Positions 1 through 9,244 are shown, numbered from the stretch's first letter. The stretch: DNA of 64,000 nt from Micromonospora sp. WMMD980 (GCF_029626035.1 NZ_JARUBE010000003.1:4960001-5024000), one strand, 5' to 3'. Notes: generated from the letters alone by a model not told the origin. A program made the numbers and translations.

Positions 1-239
1 CGCAACCAGCCCTCGTGCTCCGCCAACACGATGAACGGCTGCCCCTGCCAGGTGCAGATGGTTCGCACGTACGCCAGGTCGTCGACCTCGGCCGCCGGCA
101 CCACCCGGACGTACCGCCCCGGGCGGGCCTCGGTGAAGCCCTCGTCCGGTTCCGGCTGGTAGAGGCGGACGTCGTCGCCGTCCGGGCTGGCCTGGTACTC
201 CCGGCCGCGCCAGCGGGCCACGTAGCCGTCGCGGGTCAC
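1..239 (-). CDS. Hypothetical protein, N-terminal part only
   Basis: About 79 codons of a minus-strand gene are visible; the rest lies beyond the left edge. The product begins V-T-R-D-G-Y-V-A-R-W and contains several aromatic and acidic stretches. I do not recognise a domain. The GTG start (237-239) overlaps the stop codon of the upstream SseB-like gene in a GTGA arrangement, so the two are probably translated together. Its function is unknown; the neighbourhood suggests a link with type VII secretion. Confidence 0.6.
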   Translation of the reverse strand, partial: MTRDGYVARWRGREYQASPDGDDVRLYQPEPDEGFTEARPGRYVRVVPAAEVDDLAYVRTICTWQGQPFIVLAEHEGWL

Positions 240-3232
240 GCCTCGTCCGCCTTCCGCCAGAGCAGCGCGTCGGTGTCCAGGACCGCGACCAGCCGGGCGT
301 CGCCGTCGGCGCCGATCCGCCACAGCTCGGCGCCGTGCGGCAGCCGCGCGCTGTCCACCTTGAACTCGGCGACCACGTCGCTGCTCTCCCCCGGCGCGAA
401 GCCGTTGCCGCGGAACGGTGGCCGCTCGATCACCCAGCCCTCCATCGCGCGCATCGCGGCCTCGTGCTGCCCGCCGTACGGGATCCGGTAGAGGCTCGGC
501 CGGTAGGCCGGCCAGCGCAGCAGGTAGAGCTCCTCGTCGTCGCGGGAGAACGGGGAACCGGGGTGGCCGAGGCCGAGGGCGTCGTACAGCTCCGCCGGGG
601 TACGCAGGTGGGCCAGCTCACCGGCCCGGTGCACGAAGCCGGAGACCCGGTCGTAGCCACGCTCCAGGTAGTAGGCGAGTTGGCTCGCCGCGATCGCCTT
701 CTGCATGGTCACCGGCCGACTCGGCCGCGCCGCCGGCACGTCCGGCTCGGTCCGGGTCTTCGGCGCCGGCCCGGTGGCGGGCGGCTCCGGCTCGGTCTCC
801 GGGTCGTCGCCGAGCCCCACCTCGGCGGCCCAGTTGGCAAGCGCGAGAACCTGCTCGCCCGGGTACGCCGCGCCGACCGGACTGCCCGGGTTGATGAGGA
901 ACGACCAGTTCTCGTCCGGCCAGCGCCGGATGAGCTGGACGAACTTGACCCGGATCGTGTCGACGGGGCCTTCGGCGTGCTCGGCGAGCCGTTCCGGCGA
1001 GGTGAAGACCGCCACGTACCGCACCCCGTCGACCGTCTCGGTCCGCCAGGAGAACCCCGGATCGCCGGGGCGGCTGCCCGCCGCCGAGTCGAACGCCACC
1101 GGCAGCAGCACCCGGGCCAGCAGCAGCGTGGTGAGGAAGCCGTCGGTGTTGCCGCTGCCGGCGGCGGCCAGCAACTCCTCCTCCACCTCGTTCGCCGGCT
1201 CGAAGTCCGGCTCGACCGTCGGGGCCGGCGCACCTGCGGTCACCGGCTCGGCATCGGTCCGCTCGGCGTCGTCGGGACGGTTGGCCGCCGCCGGCACCTG
1301 GCCCGCCTCGGCCGTCGTGAGCAGCGTGGTGGTCTGCTCCTCGGGCGATGCCGGGGCGAACAACGCGGTCGTCGACTCCTCCGTCGACGCGAACGACGCG
1401 GTCGTCGAGTCCGCCGCCGACCCTGGCCCGGACGACGACGCGGCCGGGGCCGCCGGTGCGAACAGCGACGCGGCCGGCTCGGCCGGGGCCGCCGGCGCGA
1501 ACACCGACGTCGACTCCTCCGCCGGACCCGACCCGAACAGGGACGTCGTCGGCTCCTTGGACGACGCCGGCGCGAACAGCGAGCCGGTGGGCTCGGCCGG
1601 CGACGGCTGCGCGACGGCCGGTTCCACGCGGGAACTCGGCTCGAACAGCGAGGTCGTGGCCGCTCCGACGGAGGCCGCCGCCGGGGACGGCTCGTCGGCG
1701 GGAGTCGACTCGAACAGCGGGGTGGCCAGCGCGAACGGCGACGCCGCCGGCTCGGCCGAGGGCGCGGCCGGCCGGCGGAGTCGCACCGTCACGTCGTCCG
1801 GCCCGGCCGCTGGCGAGAGCGGCGCCGTGACCTCATCCACCGGCGCGACCAGGTCCGACAACGGTTCGCTGGCTGTCGCCCACGGCGCCGCCCCGCCGAC
1901 GGCCGACCCGGTGGCGGGCGGGCCGGCGGCGGTGGCGTACTCGTTCGTCGTCGGCGGTGACCAGGCGGGCACGGGATCGCTCAGGTCGCGAGCCTCGATG
2001 ACGACGCCCTCGATGACGATCGGCGTGAAGTCACGACGCGGCGGCGCGGGCGGCCCGGACACCGGCTCGGCGATCGACGGCGGCAACTCCTCCGCCTCCG
2101 CCGGCCCGTCGAGGCTGCGCCGGCTCGCGGTCGCCTGGTCCGGGGCCGGCGGGGCCGGAGCGGCGTGCCGGCGGGGCAGCGCCCCGGTGGCGTCCTCGGG
2201 TGGGCGGGCCGGCTGGAACGGCGCCGCCGCCTCGGTCGGATCGGACTGCGGCGTCTCCTCCGGACCCACCCCGAACGCCCGGGTCGGCTCCTCGCGTACC
2301 GGCTCGTTGAGCGGCCGGCGCCTGGGAAACGGCTGGCCGCCGGCGAATCGGGACGGCGGCGTCGCCCGGTCGGCGGGCCGTCGGGGAGCGTCCAGCGGCG
2401 AGGACCGCCGGCCCGACCGGCCGGAGGTGGGTTCGAAGAAGGACCGGGCCGGTGGTGGTGCCGGCGCGACCGGCTTCTCGGCGGCCGGCGTGGTGCCCGC
2501 GGCGGCGAACGGATCCGGCTCGTCCGGATGGCGGCGCAGGTCGGTGAGCCAACCGTCGAGCGCATCCACGTCGGCTCCGTCACCCGACGCGGCACGACCC
2601 CGCTCGCCGGCGGCCGGCTCCGGACGGCGGGGGGCCGCGGTCGGGACGCGGCGGCCCAGGATCGGGGTGGTCCGCATCGGCACGGTGGGGGACTCGTCCG
2701 GCTCCGCCACCCGAACGCGCCGGGCCGGCGGCACCGGGGGCGGCGGCGGGGAGGCGGCGGGAACCGGGACGGTCGGGTCCTCGGTGGCACCGTCGCGGGC
2801 GGCCCGCGCGGCGCTCTGCACGCGCTCCAGGCGGGCGCGGGCGCCCATGGTCCGGCCGGGCAGCCGGACGTCGCCCCGGGCGAGCTGCGCGACGTACCAG
2901 GCGGGCAGGTAGCCCTCGACCGGCAGGCCCGGGTTGACCGCCAACCACCACTCCTGGTTGGGCCAGGTGGCGGCCAGGTCCGCGTACGGAAGGCGGCGCG
3001 TGGCGCCGGCGTTCTCGCCCAGGCTGGCACGGAGCGCGGCGACGGAGGTGAACGCCAGCACGTGGGTCCGGCCGCCGGAGGTCCAGGTGCCCCACCCCGC
3101 GGTCGACCCGCCGGCGACCGGCAGCACCAGATCGACCTGGGTCAGGACGCGGAAGTATTGTTGCTGGTCCTGGGCGCGTAGCGCGTCCCGCATCGCCACC
3201 TCGGCCTCGGTGGCCGGTTCCCATCCGGTCAC
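236..3232 (-). CDS. Large protein with two SseB-like domains
   Basis: This is a protein of about 1000 residues with two related globular parts separated by a long linker rich in Pro, Ala, Ser, Thr and acidic residues (roughly 130-680). Each globular part carries the pattern of the SseB N-terminal family: an 'LPVAGG/VLLPVA' strand, 'W-T..GGRTHVLAFTS' or 'VRYVAVFTSPERL', then 'WPNQEWWLAVNPG' or 'WPDENWSFLINPG'. The repeated block suggests internal duplication. The linker looks disordered, with repeated Ser-Leu-Phe motifs. In actinobacteria such proteins often lie beside type VII secretion genes, as here next to mycP and a WXG100 pair; their role is not established. I chose the GTG at 3232 because an AGGAG lies 8 nt upstream; a GTG at 3238 is too close to it. 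Confidence 0.8.
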   Translation of the reverse strand: MTGWEPATEAEVAMRDALRAQDQQQYFRVLTQVDLVLPVAGGSTAGWGTWTSGGRTHVLAFTSVAALRASLGENAGATRRLPYADLAATWPNQEWWLAVNPGLPVEGYLPAWYVAQLARGDVRLPGRTMGARARLERVQSAARAARDGATEDPTVPVPAASPPPPPVPPARRVRVAEPDESPTVPMRTTPILGRRVPTAAPRRPEPAAGERGRAASGDGADVDALDGWLTDLRRHPDEPDPFAAAGTTPAAEKPVAPAPPPARSFFEPTSGRSGRRSSPLDAPRRPADRATPPSRFAGGQPFPRRRPLNEPVREEPTRAFGVGPEETPQSDPTEAAAPFQPARPPEDATGALPRRHAAPAPPAPDQATASRRSLDGPAEAEELPPSIAEPVSGPPAPPRRDFTPIVIEGVVIEARDLSDPVPAWSPPTTNEYATAAGPPATGSAVGGAAPWATASEPLSDLVAPVDEVTAPLSPAAGPDDVTVRLRRPAAPSAEPAASPFALATPLFESTPADEPSPAAASVGAATTSLFEPSSRVEPAVAQPSPAEPTGSLFAPASSKEPTTSLFGSGPAEESTSVFAPAAPAEPAASLFAPAAPAASSSGPGSAADSTTASFASTEESTTALFAPASPEEQTTTLLTTAEAGQVPAAANRPDDAERTDAEPVTAGAPAPTVEPDFEPANEVEEELLAAAGSGNTDGFLTTLLLARVLLPVAFDSAAGSRPGDPGFSWRTETVDGVRYVAVFTSPERLAEHAEGPVDTIRVKFVQLIRRWPDENWSFLINPGSPVGAAYPGEQVLALANWAAEVGLGDDPETEPEPPATGPAPKTRTEPDVPAARPSRPVTMQKAIAASQLAYYLERGYDRVSGFVHRAGELAHLRTPAELYDALGLGHPGSPFSRDDEELYLLRWPAYRPSLYRIPYGGQHEAAMRAMEGWVIERPPFRGNGFAPGESSDVVAEFKVDSARLPHGAELWRIGADGDARLVAVLDTDALLWRKADEA

Positions 3233-3384
3233 GGCCACCTCTCCTTCCGTGAACAGGCCACAGGCATCGCCTACAACCTACAAGGTGGCATCAAGATCAC
3301 AATGCCTGGCCATCGACGGTCGGCCGTGGCGTCGGCGAGGCGCTAACATCCCGTTCCGGAGTCGACACGTTACGGAGGTCGTCG

Positions 3385-4590
3385 ATGGCTCGGCCCCTCG
3401 CGCGCCCGGCGCTGGCCGCCCTGGCGACCCTCCTCGTCACCGGCCTGCCCGCCGCTCCGGCGGCGGCCGGCAAGCCGTCCGGGTGCGCCACGCCGCCCGC
3501 GCCGGCCCGTCCGGTGGCCGAGCGGCCGTGGCCCCAGCAACGGTACGCGCCGGACCGGCTCGCCCCGCTCGCGACCGGCGCCGGCGTGGTGGTGGCGGTG
3601 GTCGACTCGGGCGTGGACCGGAGCCATCCACAGCTCGCGGGTCGGGTGCTGACCGGCACGGACTTCCTCGACCCGGGCGGGGACGGCACCCGCGACTGCG
3701 CTGGCCACGGCACCGGCGTGGCCAGCATCATCGCCGCCACGCCGCGCCCGGGCATCGCGTTCCGCGGGCTCGCACCGGGCGCACGCATCCTGCCGGTACG
3801 GGTCAGCGAGCAGCAGGTGGTCGACGGTCGGGAGTCGGGGCGCACGGTCGACGCGGCCGGATTCGCCCGAGCCGTCCGGTGGGCGGTGGACCACGACGCG
3901 GACGTGCTCAACCTCTCGGTGGTGCTCTACGCGGACGACCCGGCCGTACGCGCCGCCGTGGCCTACGCGGTGCGGCGGGACGTGGTGGTGGTGGCCGCCG
4001 CCGGCAACCTGCACGACAACGGTGATCCCCGGCCCTACCCGGCGGCGTACGACGGGGTGCTCGGCGTGGGCGCGATCGGGCCGGACGGGACGCGCGCCGC
4101 CTTCTCACAGACCGGCGCGTACGTCGACCTGGTCGCCCCCGGCGGCGAGGTGCTGATGGCGGCGCCTCGGCAGGGCCACCACCGGGCGGAGGGGACCAGC
4201 TATGCCACGCCCTTCGTGGCCGCCACCGCGGCGTTGCTGCGGCAGTATCGACCGGAGCTGAGCGCGGCCGAGGTCGCCGACCGGATCGTGGCCGGAACCG
4301 ACCCGGCGCCGGGCCGGGACGAGGGCTACGGCGCGGGGGTGCTGAACCCGTACCGCGCGGTGACCGAGGTGCCGGGTGACACCGCCGCCCGACCTCGGGG
4401 CGGGGCGGCGCTTGCGGCCGACCGGCCGGACCCGGCGGCGCTGGCCCGCGAGTCCCGCCGGGCCTCGGCTCGGAATCGGGCGCTGCTGGTGGCCGGCGTG
4501 ACGGGTGGCGCGACGACACTCGTGGCACTGCTGGCCGTGGTGCTGCCCCGGGGCGCCCGCCGACGCTGGCACCCGGCCGGCCCGGCCTGA
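3385..4590 (+). CDS. mycP: Type VII secretion-associated mycosin (subtilisin-like serine protease)
   Basis: A 401-residue S8 peptidase. An N-terminal signal peptide (about residues 1-28) precedes the catalytic domain, with Asp74 in 'VVDSGVD', His108 in 'GHGTG', the oxyanion Asn208 in 'AAGN' and Ser272 in 'GTSYATP'. A single membrane segment near 372-394 is followed by an Arg-rich tail. Signal peptide, protease domain and C-terminal anchor together are the mycosin plan: a membrane-anchored protease facing outward, needed for ESX function in mycobacteria. GGAGG 7 nt before the ATG supports the start, and a -10-like TAACAT lies near 3343. Its neighbours (WXG100 pair, eccE) fit a T7SS role. Confidence 0.92.
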   Translation: MARPLARPALAALATLLVTGLPAAPAAAGKPSGCATPPAPARPVAERPWPQQRYAPDRLAPLATGAGVVVAVVDSGVDRSHPQLAGRVLTGTDFLDPGGDGTRDCAGHGTGVASIIAATPRPGIAFRGLAPGARILPVRVSEQQVVDGRESGRTVDAAGFARAVRWAVDHDADVLNLSVVLYADDPAVRAAVAYAVRRDVVVVAAAGNLHDNGDPRPYPAAYDGVLGVGAIGPDGTRAAFSQTGAYVDLVAPGGEVLMAAPRQGHHRAEGTSYATPFVAATAALLRQYRPELSAAEVADRIVAGTDPAPGRDEGYGAGVLNPYRAVTEVPGDTAARPRGGAALAADRPDPAALARESRRASARNRALLVAGVTGGATTLVALLAVVLPRGARRRWHPAGPA

Positions 4591-4600
4591 CCGGCGGAGG

Positions 4601-4625
4601 CGGCCCGGGTGCCGCACCCGGGCCG
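4601..4625. terminator. Bidirectional hairpin terminator
   Basis: A perfect 11-bp GC-rich stem with a 3-nt CCG loop lies between the convergent ends of mycP (4590) and the WXG100 gene (4634). No T-run follows, which is usual for high-GC actinobacteria. Confidence 0.7.
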
Positions 4626-4633
4626 CGCTCGAC

Positions 4634-4927
4634 TCAGTGGAACAGGTTGGCGTTGCGCTTCTCGGTGTCGAGGTAGTCGGCGGCGGAATCCTCCACCGCG
4701 AGCTTGATGTCACGCAGCATCGCCTGCATGTCCTGCGAGGCGGCCCGCCACCGGGACTGCCGCTGCTCGTACGCCTCGCGGGCCTCACCGTTCCAGCTCG
4801 CCACCAGCGGCGCGGCGTCGCGCTCGAGCTGCCCGAGCTGGCTCTCGAGGGTGGTCAGCGCCCGTTGGATGTCCGCGCCGGCCTGTTGCAGGGCGGCGAA
4901 GTTGACGACCAGCACACCGTGCTCCAT
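4634..4927 (-). CDS. WXG100 family T7SS substrate (EsxB/EsxA-like)
   Basis: A 97-residue helical-hairpin protein. The turn motif is W-N-G (residues 45-47, in 'VASWNGEAREAY'), preceded and followed by amphipathic helices. The C-terminal helix contains a 'YLDTEKRNANLF' stretch, which fits the YxxxD/E-type export signal region. Its length is normal for the family. It forms a pair with the WXG100 gene just upstream (23-nt gap), and such pairs normally make a heterodimer exported by the EccC ATPase. The ATG at 4927 was chosen; the first residues (M-E-H-G) are less certain. Confidence 0.88.
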   Translation of the reverse strand: MEHGVLVVNFAALQQAGADIQRALTTLESQLGQLERDAAPLVASWNGEAREAYEQRQSRWRAASQDMQAMLRDIKLAVEDSAADYLDTEKRNANLFH

Positions 4928-4950
4928 GGGTTCGATCCCTTCCGAATGCT

Positions 4951-5280
4951 CTAGAGCGGCAGCTGGATGCCGCGGTTGGTGCCCGCCACCCGGCCGGCGG
5001 CCTCGGTGTCGGAGACGTCGTAGTGCCGGCCGGCGCTGCGGATCGCGGTAGCGGTCTCGCGAAGCGCGCGCTGCAGGGCCGCCTGGTCCTGCGCCCACTG
5101 CTGCTTGACCTGCGTGAACGAGCGCCCACCGGCGCCTCGCCAGGCCTGCTGCAGCACCTCCAACTCGGCCATCAGGCCGCTGAGCATGGTCTGCAGCGAC
5201 TGGTCGACCTGCTCGAACTTCGCGGCGGTCTGCTGCATCACCGCGGCTTCTGCCTGGGTCTGGGACATCCCGGACGTCAC
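4951..5280 (-). CDS. WXG100 family T7SS substrate (partner protein)
   Basis: A 109-residue WXG100 protein. The turn is W-R-G in 'QQAWRGAGGRSF', flanked by long helices, and the C-terminal helix ends with 'AGRHYDVSDTEAAGR', compatible with a YxxxD secretion signal. It is first in a two-gene unit with the following WXG100 gene. I chose the GTG at 5280 because GGAG lies 5 nt upstream; an ATG at 5268 (M-S-Q-T-Q) is the alternative. It is divergent from eccE across about 230 bp that should hold both promoters. Confidence 0.88.
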   Translation of the reverse strand: MTSGMSQTQAEAAVMQQTAAKFEQVDQSLQTMLSGLMAELEVLQQAWRGAGGRSFTQVKQQWAQDQAALQRALRETATAIRSAGRHYDVSDTEAAGRVAGTNRGIQLPL

Positions 5281-5510
5281 CTCGTCTCCTCGGTCGTGGC
5301 TGGCCACTCGGAGTGGCCACCGTGGACTCGTCGACGCGGCGCTCGCGGCCGCCGGAGGGGAGGGGACGGCGGGCGCGCACGTGACGATTTCGTCGCTGAC
5401 GGTAGCCGCCCCCGTCCGGTTCTGCTACCCCCCGGGGCCTCCCCTGTGGACAAGGACGTCACTACGATGAGCCACGGCGGCATCACCCGACGGGCCGGCG
5501 AGGAGGTGCG

Positions 5511-7304
5511 GTGACCGCGACCCCGACCGAGCGGACCACCGCGTCCGCCGCGGCTCCACAGTGGAGACGACACCCGCCCGCCGGGGTCCGCGCCGGCCAG
5601 GTGGTGGCCACGCAGATCGCGGCAGCCGTGCTCGTGGCCGCCGTGGGACGCGGCGTCGTGCCCACCGCCGGGGCGCTGCTGACGGCGACGCTGCTGCTGC
5701 CCGCCGCCTGGGTCCGGTTCCGGGGCCGCTGGTCGCACGAGTGGCTGACCGTCGCCGCGGCGTACCTCGCTCGTCGCCGCACCCTCGCGTCGGCGGCCGA
5801 CCCGGCGGCGTTGCTGGAGCTGGTCGGGCCGGGCACCGTGGTGCACGCCGCGGAGCTGGCCGGCGGTCCGGCCGCCGTGCTGCACGACGCGGCCGGGCTG
5901 ACCGCGCTGCTGGAGCTCGGCGACCCGGACGATCTGCTCGGTGACCACCCGCTGGCCCTCCCGGCACCGCTCGACCTGCTTCCCCCGGCCGGCCCGGAGA
6001 GCCCTCCGCTCCGGCTTCAACTGCTCTTCGCGGCCTCGTCCGCGCCCGCGCCGGCGGTCGCCGCCGGCCCGGCCGGGACGTCCTACCGCCAGCTCACCGA
6101 CGGTCGGCTGGCCGGGCGTGCCCGCGTGGTGCTGGCGGTCCGGGTGGTGCGGGCCGACGGCTGGTCGGACGAGGAGTTGCTGCGGGCGCTCTCCGGCACG
6201 GTCCGGCGGATCGTCCGCCGACTCGGATCGCTCACCGGCCGGCCACTGGGCGTGCCGGCGGCGCTGCGGGTGATCGCCGAGCTGGCCCACCACGACGGCG
6301 GCACGCCGGCCCGGGAGTCCTGGTCGCTGCTCGCCGTGGGTGGGCTGCCGCAGGCCACCTGGCGGCTGCGCCGCTGGCCGGATCCCCGGGGTGAGGCCGC
6401 CCGTTCCCTGGTGCCCCGACTGCTGGCGGTGCCGGCCACCGCCACCACCGTCGCGCTCTGCGTCGGTCCCCGCGCCGACGCCGCCCCGACCCCGGCCGAG
6501 CTGACCGTCCGGGTGGCTGCCGGGAGCGCGGCCGAGCTGGCGGTGGCAGAACGGGCGCTGCGTCGGGTGGCCGCCGACGCGGGCGGCGAGCTGCGCCGCC
6601 TCGACGGCGAGCATCTGGTCGGGCTGGCCGCCACCCTGCCGCTGGCGGTGACCGGGGCGGGCGCGCCCCCGACCGGCGCACCGCCGGCCGCGCCGGACCT
6701 GCCGGTCGGCGGGTCCGGCCTGGTGGTGGGTGCCAACCGGCGGGGCGGCCCGCTCACCGTGCGACTGTTCCGCCCGGCGACGACCCGGGTGCTGCTGGTC
6801 GGCGGGGTGCCGACCGCGCAGGTCGTCGTGCTGCGGGCACTGGCGCTCGGCGCGCGGGTGGCGGTGCAGACCGCACGACCGCGGGTCTGGGAGGGTTTCG
6901 TCCGGGGCGTCGGCGCGCCGGTGCCGCTGCTGCCGCCCGGGCGGCCGGTCGGCGGCCCGCCCGGTTCGCCACTGCGGCCGTTGCTGCTGGTGGTCGACGC
7001 CGGCCCGGTGCCGCCTGAGGTGGGCCCGGCGGCGGCCTGGCAGTCCGTGCTGGTGGTGCGCGACGAGCTGACGCCCGCGGACGCGCCCGCGTTGGCCCGC
7101 GCCGACCTGGCGGTCCTGCAACCGCTCGATGCCTCCGAGGCCGCGCTGGCCGGCGCCGCGCTCGGCCTCGGCGCCTCCGCCGACTGGCTCACCCGGATCC
7201 GCGACGACATGGTGGCGGTGGTCAACCGACGGGCGTTGCGGTGGGCGCTGCTCTCGCCGACCCCGGTCGAGTCGCAACTGGTCGGTCGTCCGACCCGGCA
7301 CTGA
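5511..7304 (+). CDS. eccE: Type VII secretion protein EccE
   Basis: 597 residues with two N-terminal membrane segments (about 27-48 and 50-68, 'VVATQIAAAVLVAAVG' and 'AGALLTATLLLPAA') followed by a large Ala/Gly/Pro-rich soluble region. This is the EccE plan: a peripheral component of the ESX inner-membrane complex. The start is a GTG with AGGAGG just upstream. A TACGAT hexamer at 5463-5468 is a plausible -10 box. No eccB, eccC or eccD lies in this window, so the rest of the machinery must be elsewhere, probably to the left. Assignment rests on architecture and context; EccE sequences are very divergent. Confidence 0.8.
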   Translation: MTATPTERTTASAAAPQWRRHPPAGVRAGQVVATQIAAAVLVAAVGRGVVPTAGALLTATLLLPAAWVRFRGRWSHEWLTVAAAYLARRRTLASAADPAALLELVGPGTVVHAAELAGGPAAVLHDAAGLTALLELGDPDDLLGDHPLALPAPLDLLPPAGPESPPLRLQLLFAASSAPAPAVAAGPAGTSYRQLTDGRLAGRARVVLAVRVVRADGWSDEELLRALSGTVRRIVRRLGSLTGRPLGVPAALRVIAELAHHDGGTPARESWSLLAVGGLPQATWRLRRWPDPRGEAARSLVPRLLAVPATATTVALCVGPRADAAPTPAELTVRVAAGSAAELAVAERALRRVAADAGGELRRLDGEHLVGLAATLPLAVTGAGAPPTGAPPAAPDLPVGGSGLVVGANRRGGPLTVRLFRPATTRVLLVGGVPTAQVVVLRALALGARVAVQTARPRVWEGFVRGVGAPVPLLPPGRPVGGPPGSPLRPLLLVVDAGPVPPEVGPAAAWQSVLVVRDELTPADAPALARADLAVLQPLDASEAALAGAALGLGASADWLTRIRDDMVAVVNRRALRWALLSPTPVESQLVGRPTRH

Positions 7305-7354
7305 GCCGCCGGCACGGGTTCCGTAGGCGGAGACGGCGTGGCACGATCCCGGCC

Positions 7355-7741
7355 ATGGATTTTCTGAAGGGTCTTCTGATCCGGGTGGCCACGACGGCGG
7401 TGGCCTTCTGGCTCGCCACGCTGCTCATCCCGGGCATCTCGCTGGACTCCGGCTCGGCCACCGAGACGGTGACCACGCTGGTGCTCGTCGCGGTGATCTT
7501 CGGCGTGGTGAACGCGGTGCTCCAGCCGATCATCAAGACCGTGGGTTGCGGCTTCTATCTGCTCACCCTCGGTCTGATCGCACTCGTGGTCAACGGCCTG
7601 CTCTTCCTGCTCACGAGCTGGATCGCCGGGGAGGCCGGGCTGCCCTTCCACGTGGACGGGTTCTGGCCGGCGGCGGTGCTGGGCGCGCTCTTCGTCGGCA
7701 TCGTCACCTGGGTCCTCGGCGCTGTTCTCGACCGCGACTGA
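7355..7741 (+). CDS. Phage holin family 4-TM membrane protein
   Basis: A 128-residue integral membrane protein with four hydrophobic segments (about 6-26, 37-58, 66-90 and 100-124). The 'VNAVLQPIIK' motif between segments two and three is typical of the mycobacterial four-TMS 'phage holin' family (YvlD-like). Despite the family name, these chromosomal proteins are not known to be holins and their role is unclear. It stands alone in a single-gene unit that ends in the strong hairpin just downstream. Confidence 0.85.
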   Translation: MDFLKGLLIRVATTAVAFWLATLLIPGISLDSGSATETVTTLVLVAVIFGVVNAVLQPIIKTVGCGFYLLTLGLIALVVNGLLFLLTSWIAGEAGLPFHVDGFWPAAVLGALFVGIVTWVLGAVLDRD

Positions 7742-7747
7742 CGGGTC

Positions 7748-7781
7748 CCGGCCGGTCGCCGCGCGCCCGGCGACCGGCCGG
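7748..7781 (+). terminator. Hairpin terminator after the holin-family gene
   Basis: A perfect 14-bp inverted repeat (7748-7761 with 7768-7781) and a 6-nt loop start 7 nt after the stop codon. There is no T-run. Confidence 0.75.
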
Positions 7782-7825
7782 TCCAGCAGACGGGAAACCG
7801 TCGGAGGTACGCCCCGGCCCGGCAC

Positions 7826-7831
7826 TACCCT
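7826..7831 (+). promoter_or_regulatory. -10 box for a leaderless GNAT transcript
   Basis: TACCCT lies exactly 7 nt before the GTG at 7839, so transcription would start at or next to the first codon. No Shine-Dalgarno sequence is present. Confidence 0.55.
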
Positions 7832-7838
7832 CGGGCGG

Positions 7839-8297
7839 GTGTTCACCGTGACCCGCGCCGACGGCTACCAGCTCAGCACCGACCCCGATCGGCTCGACCT
7901 GGACCGCGTGCACACCTGGCTGGGCACCGACGCCTACTGGGCGCTCGGACGGGACCGGGAGACGGTCGAGCGGGCCTTCGCCGGCTCGATCGGCTTCGGC
8001 GTCTACCGGCCGGGCGACGACCGGCAGGTGGCGGTGGCCCGGGTGGTGACCGACCGGACCACGTTCGCCTGGCTCTGCGACGTCTACGTGGAGCGGTCCG
8101 AGCGGGGCCGCGGGCTGGGCACCTGGCTGGCCGGCGGCGTCCGCGACCACCTGGCCGAGCGGGGCGTACGCCGGATCCTGCTGGCGACGCTGGACGCCCA
8201 CGGGGTGTACGAGAAGCTCGGCTTCCGGCCGGTGGCGGCGGATCGGTACATGGAGCTGGACCAGCGGGTGACACCGATCACCGGAAAGGACCAGTAG
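7839..8297 (+). CDS. GNAT family N-acetyltransferase
   Basis: A 152-residue single-domain GNAT protein. The acetyl-CoA pyrophosphate-binding motif A is seen as 'ERSERGRGLGTWL', preceded by the beta-4 strand 'LCDVYV' and followed by 'RRILLATLDAHGVYEKLGF', the usual motif B with its Y-x-K-x-GF. The acceptor is unknown. The start is a GTG with no Shine-Dalgarno and a -10 box 7 nt upstream (leaderless). Confidence 0.88.
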   Translation: MFTVTRADGYQLSTDPDRLDLDRVHTWLGTDAYWALGRDRETVERAFAGSIGFGVYRPGDDRQVAVARVVTDRTTFAWLCDVYVERSERGRGLGTWLAGGVRDHLAERGVRRILLATLDAHGVYEKLGFRPVAADRYMELDQRVTPITGKDQ

Positions 8298-8311
8298 CCG
8301 ACTTTGCCACT

Positions 8312-8317
8312 TACGGT
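8312..8317 (+). promoter_or_regulatory. -10 box upstream of rarD
   Basis: TACGGT ends 6 nt before the GTG at 8324, in the leaderless arrangement seen at several genes here. GGAG in the spacer could instead act as a Shine-Dalgarno for an upstream transcript. Confidence 0.45.
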
Positions 8318-8323
8318 GGAGCG

Positions 8324-9240
8324 GTGAACCAGCTCCGCCTCGGCTACCTCTACGGCATCGGCGCGTACCTGCTCTGGGGCTTCTTCCCGATCTATCTGAA
8401 GCTGCTCCGCCCGGCCGGGCCGGTGGAGATCCTCGCGCACCGGATCGTCTGGTCGGTGGCGTTCGTGGCGCTGGTGCTGGCCGCGATGCGGCATGTCGGC
8501 TTCCTGCGCTCGCTGGCCCGGCGACCATGGGCGCTGGCCGGCATCGCGCTCGCCGCCGCGCTGATCGCGGTCAACTGGGGCACCTACATCTACGGCGTGA
8601 ACTCCGACCGCGTGGTGGAGACCGCGCTCGGCTACTTCATCAACCCGCTGGTCTCGGTGCTGCTCGGCGTCGTCGCGCTGCGGGAACGGCTGCGTCCGGC
8701 GCAGTGGGCGGCGCTCGGCGTCGGCGCGCTCGCGGTGGCGGTGCTCACCGTCGACTACGGGCGGCTGCCCTGGCTGGCGTTGACGCTGGCGTTCAGCTTC
8801 GCCGGCTACGGCCTGGTCAAGAAGCGGCTCGGCCTGCCGGCCGCCGAGGGCCTCTTCGTCGAGTCGGCGGTGCTGGCCCTGCCCGCTCTGGCCTACCTCG
8901 TTTGGTTGTCGGCGGACGGCGGGCTGACGTTCGGCCACGTCTCGGCCGGACACACCGCGCTGCTGGTGCTGGCCGGGGCCGCCACCGCGATCCCGCTGCT
9001 ACTCTTCGCCGGCGCGGCGAACCGGCTGCCGCTGTCCACCGTCGGCATGCTGCAATATCTCGCGCCGATCCTCCAGCTCGGCTGCGGGGTGCTGCTGTTC
9101 CACGAGCCGATGCCGCCGGCCCGCCTGGCCGGCTTCGCCCTGGTCTGGCTGGCCCTCGTCGTCTTCACCGCCGACGCCCTACGCCAGTCCCGCCGCCGCC
9201 CCGCCCTCGCTCCCCCGTCCCCCGCCCCCAACCCTGACCC
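8324..9240 (+). CDS. rarD: RarD/EamA family permease with disturbed 3' end
   Basis: The first ~290 residues form a ten-segment EamA permease of the RarD type: 'GYLYGIGAYLLWGFFPIYLKLL' at the start, 'NWGTYIYGVN' in segment 3, 'ETALGYFINPL', and the second repeat ending 'ARLAGFALVWLALVVFTADALR'. The substrate is unknown (the family is named for E. coli RarD). After about residue 292 the frame becomes a low-complexity Pro/Gly tail over a hexanucleotide repeat and stays open to 10147, antisense to the next two genes. The native stop has evidently been lost or shifted. A one-base change of frame in the repeat would end the protein at the TAG at 9408-9410, next to the convergent gene's stop. The end given here marks the conserved part only. 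Confidence 0.75.
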
Positions 9241-9244
9241 GCCC

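Noticed and set aside
335..2912. Long plus-strand open frames opposite the SseB-like gene
   Set aside because: They are high-GC shadow frames with Arg/Gly-rich nonsense composition, opposite a protein with recognisable domains.
5467..5514. A 15-codon leader ORF overlapping the eccE start (GTGA)
   Set aside because: Its ATG overlaps the likely -10 box (5463-5468), so it would not be in the transcript.
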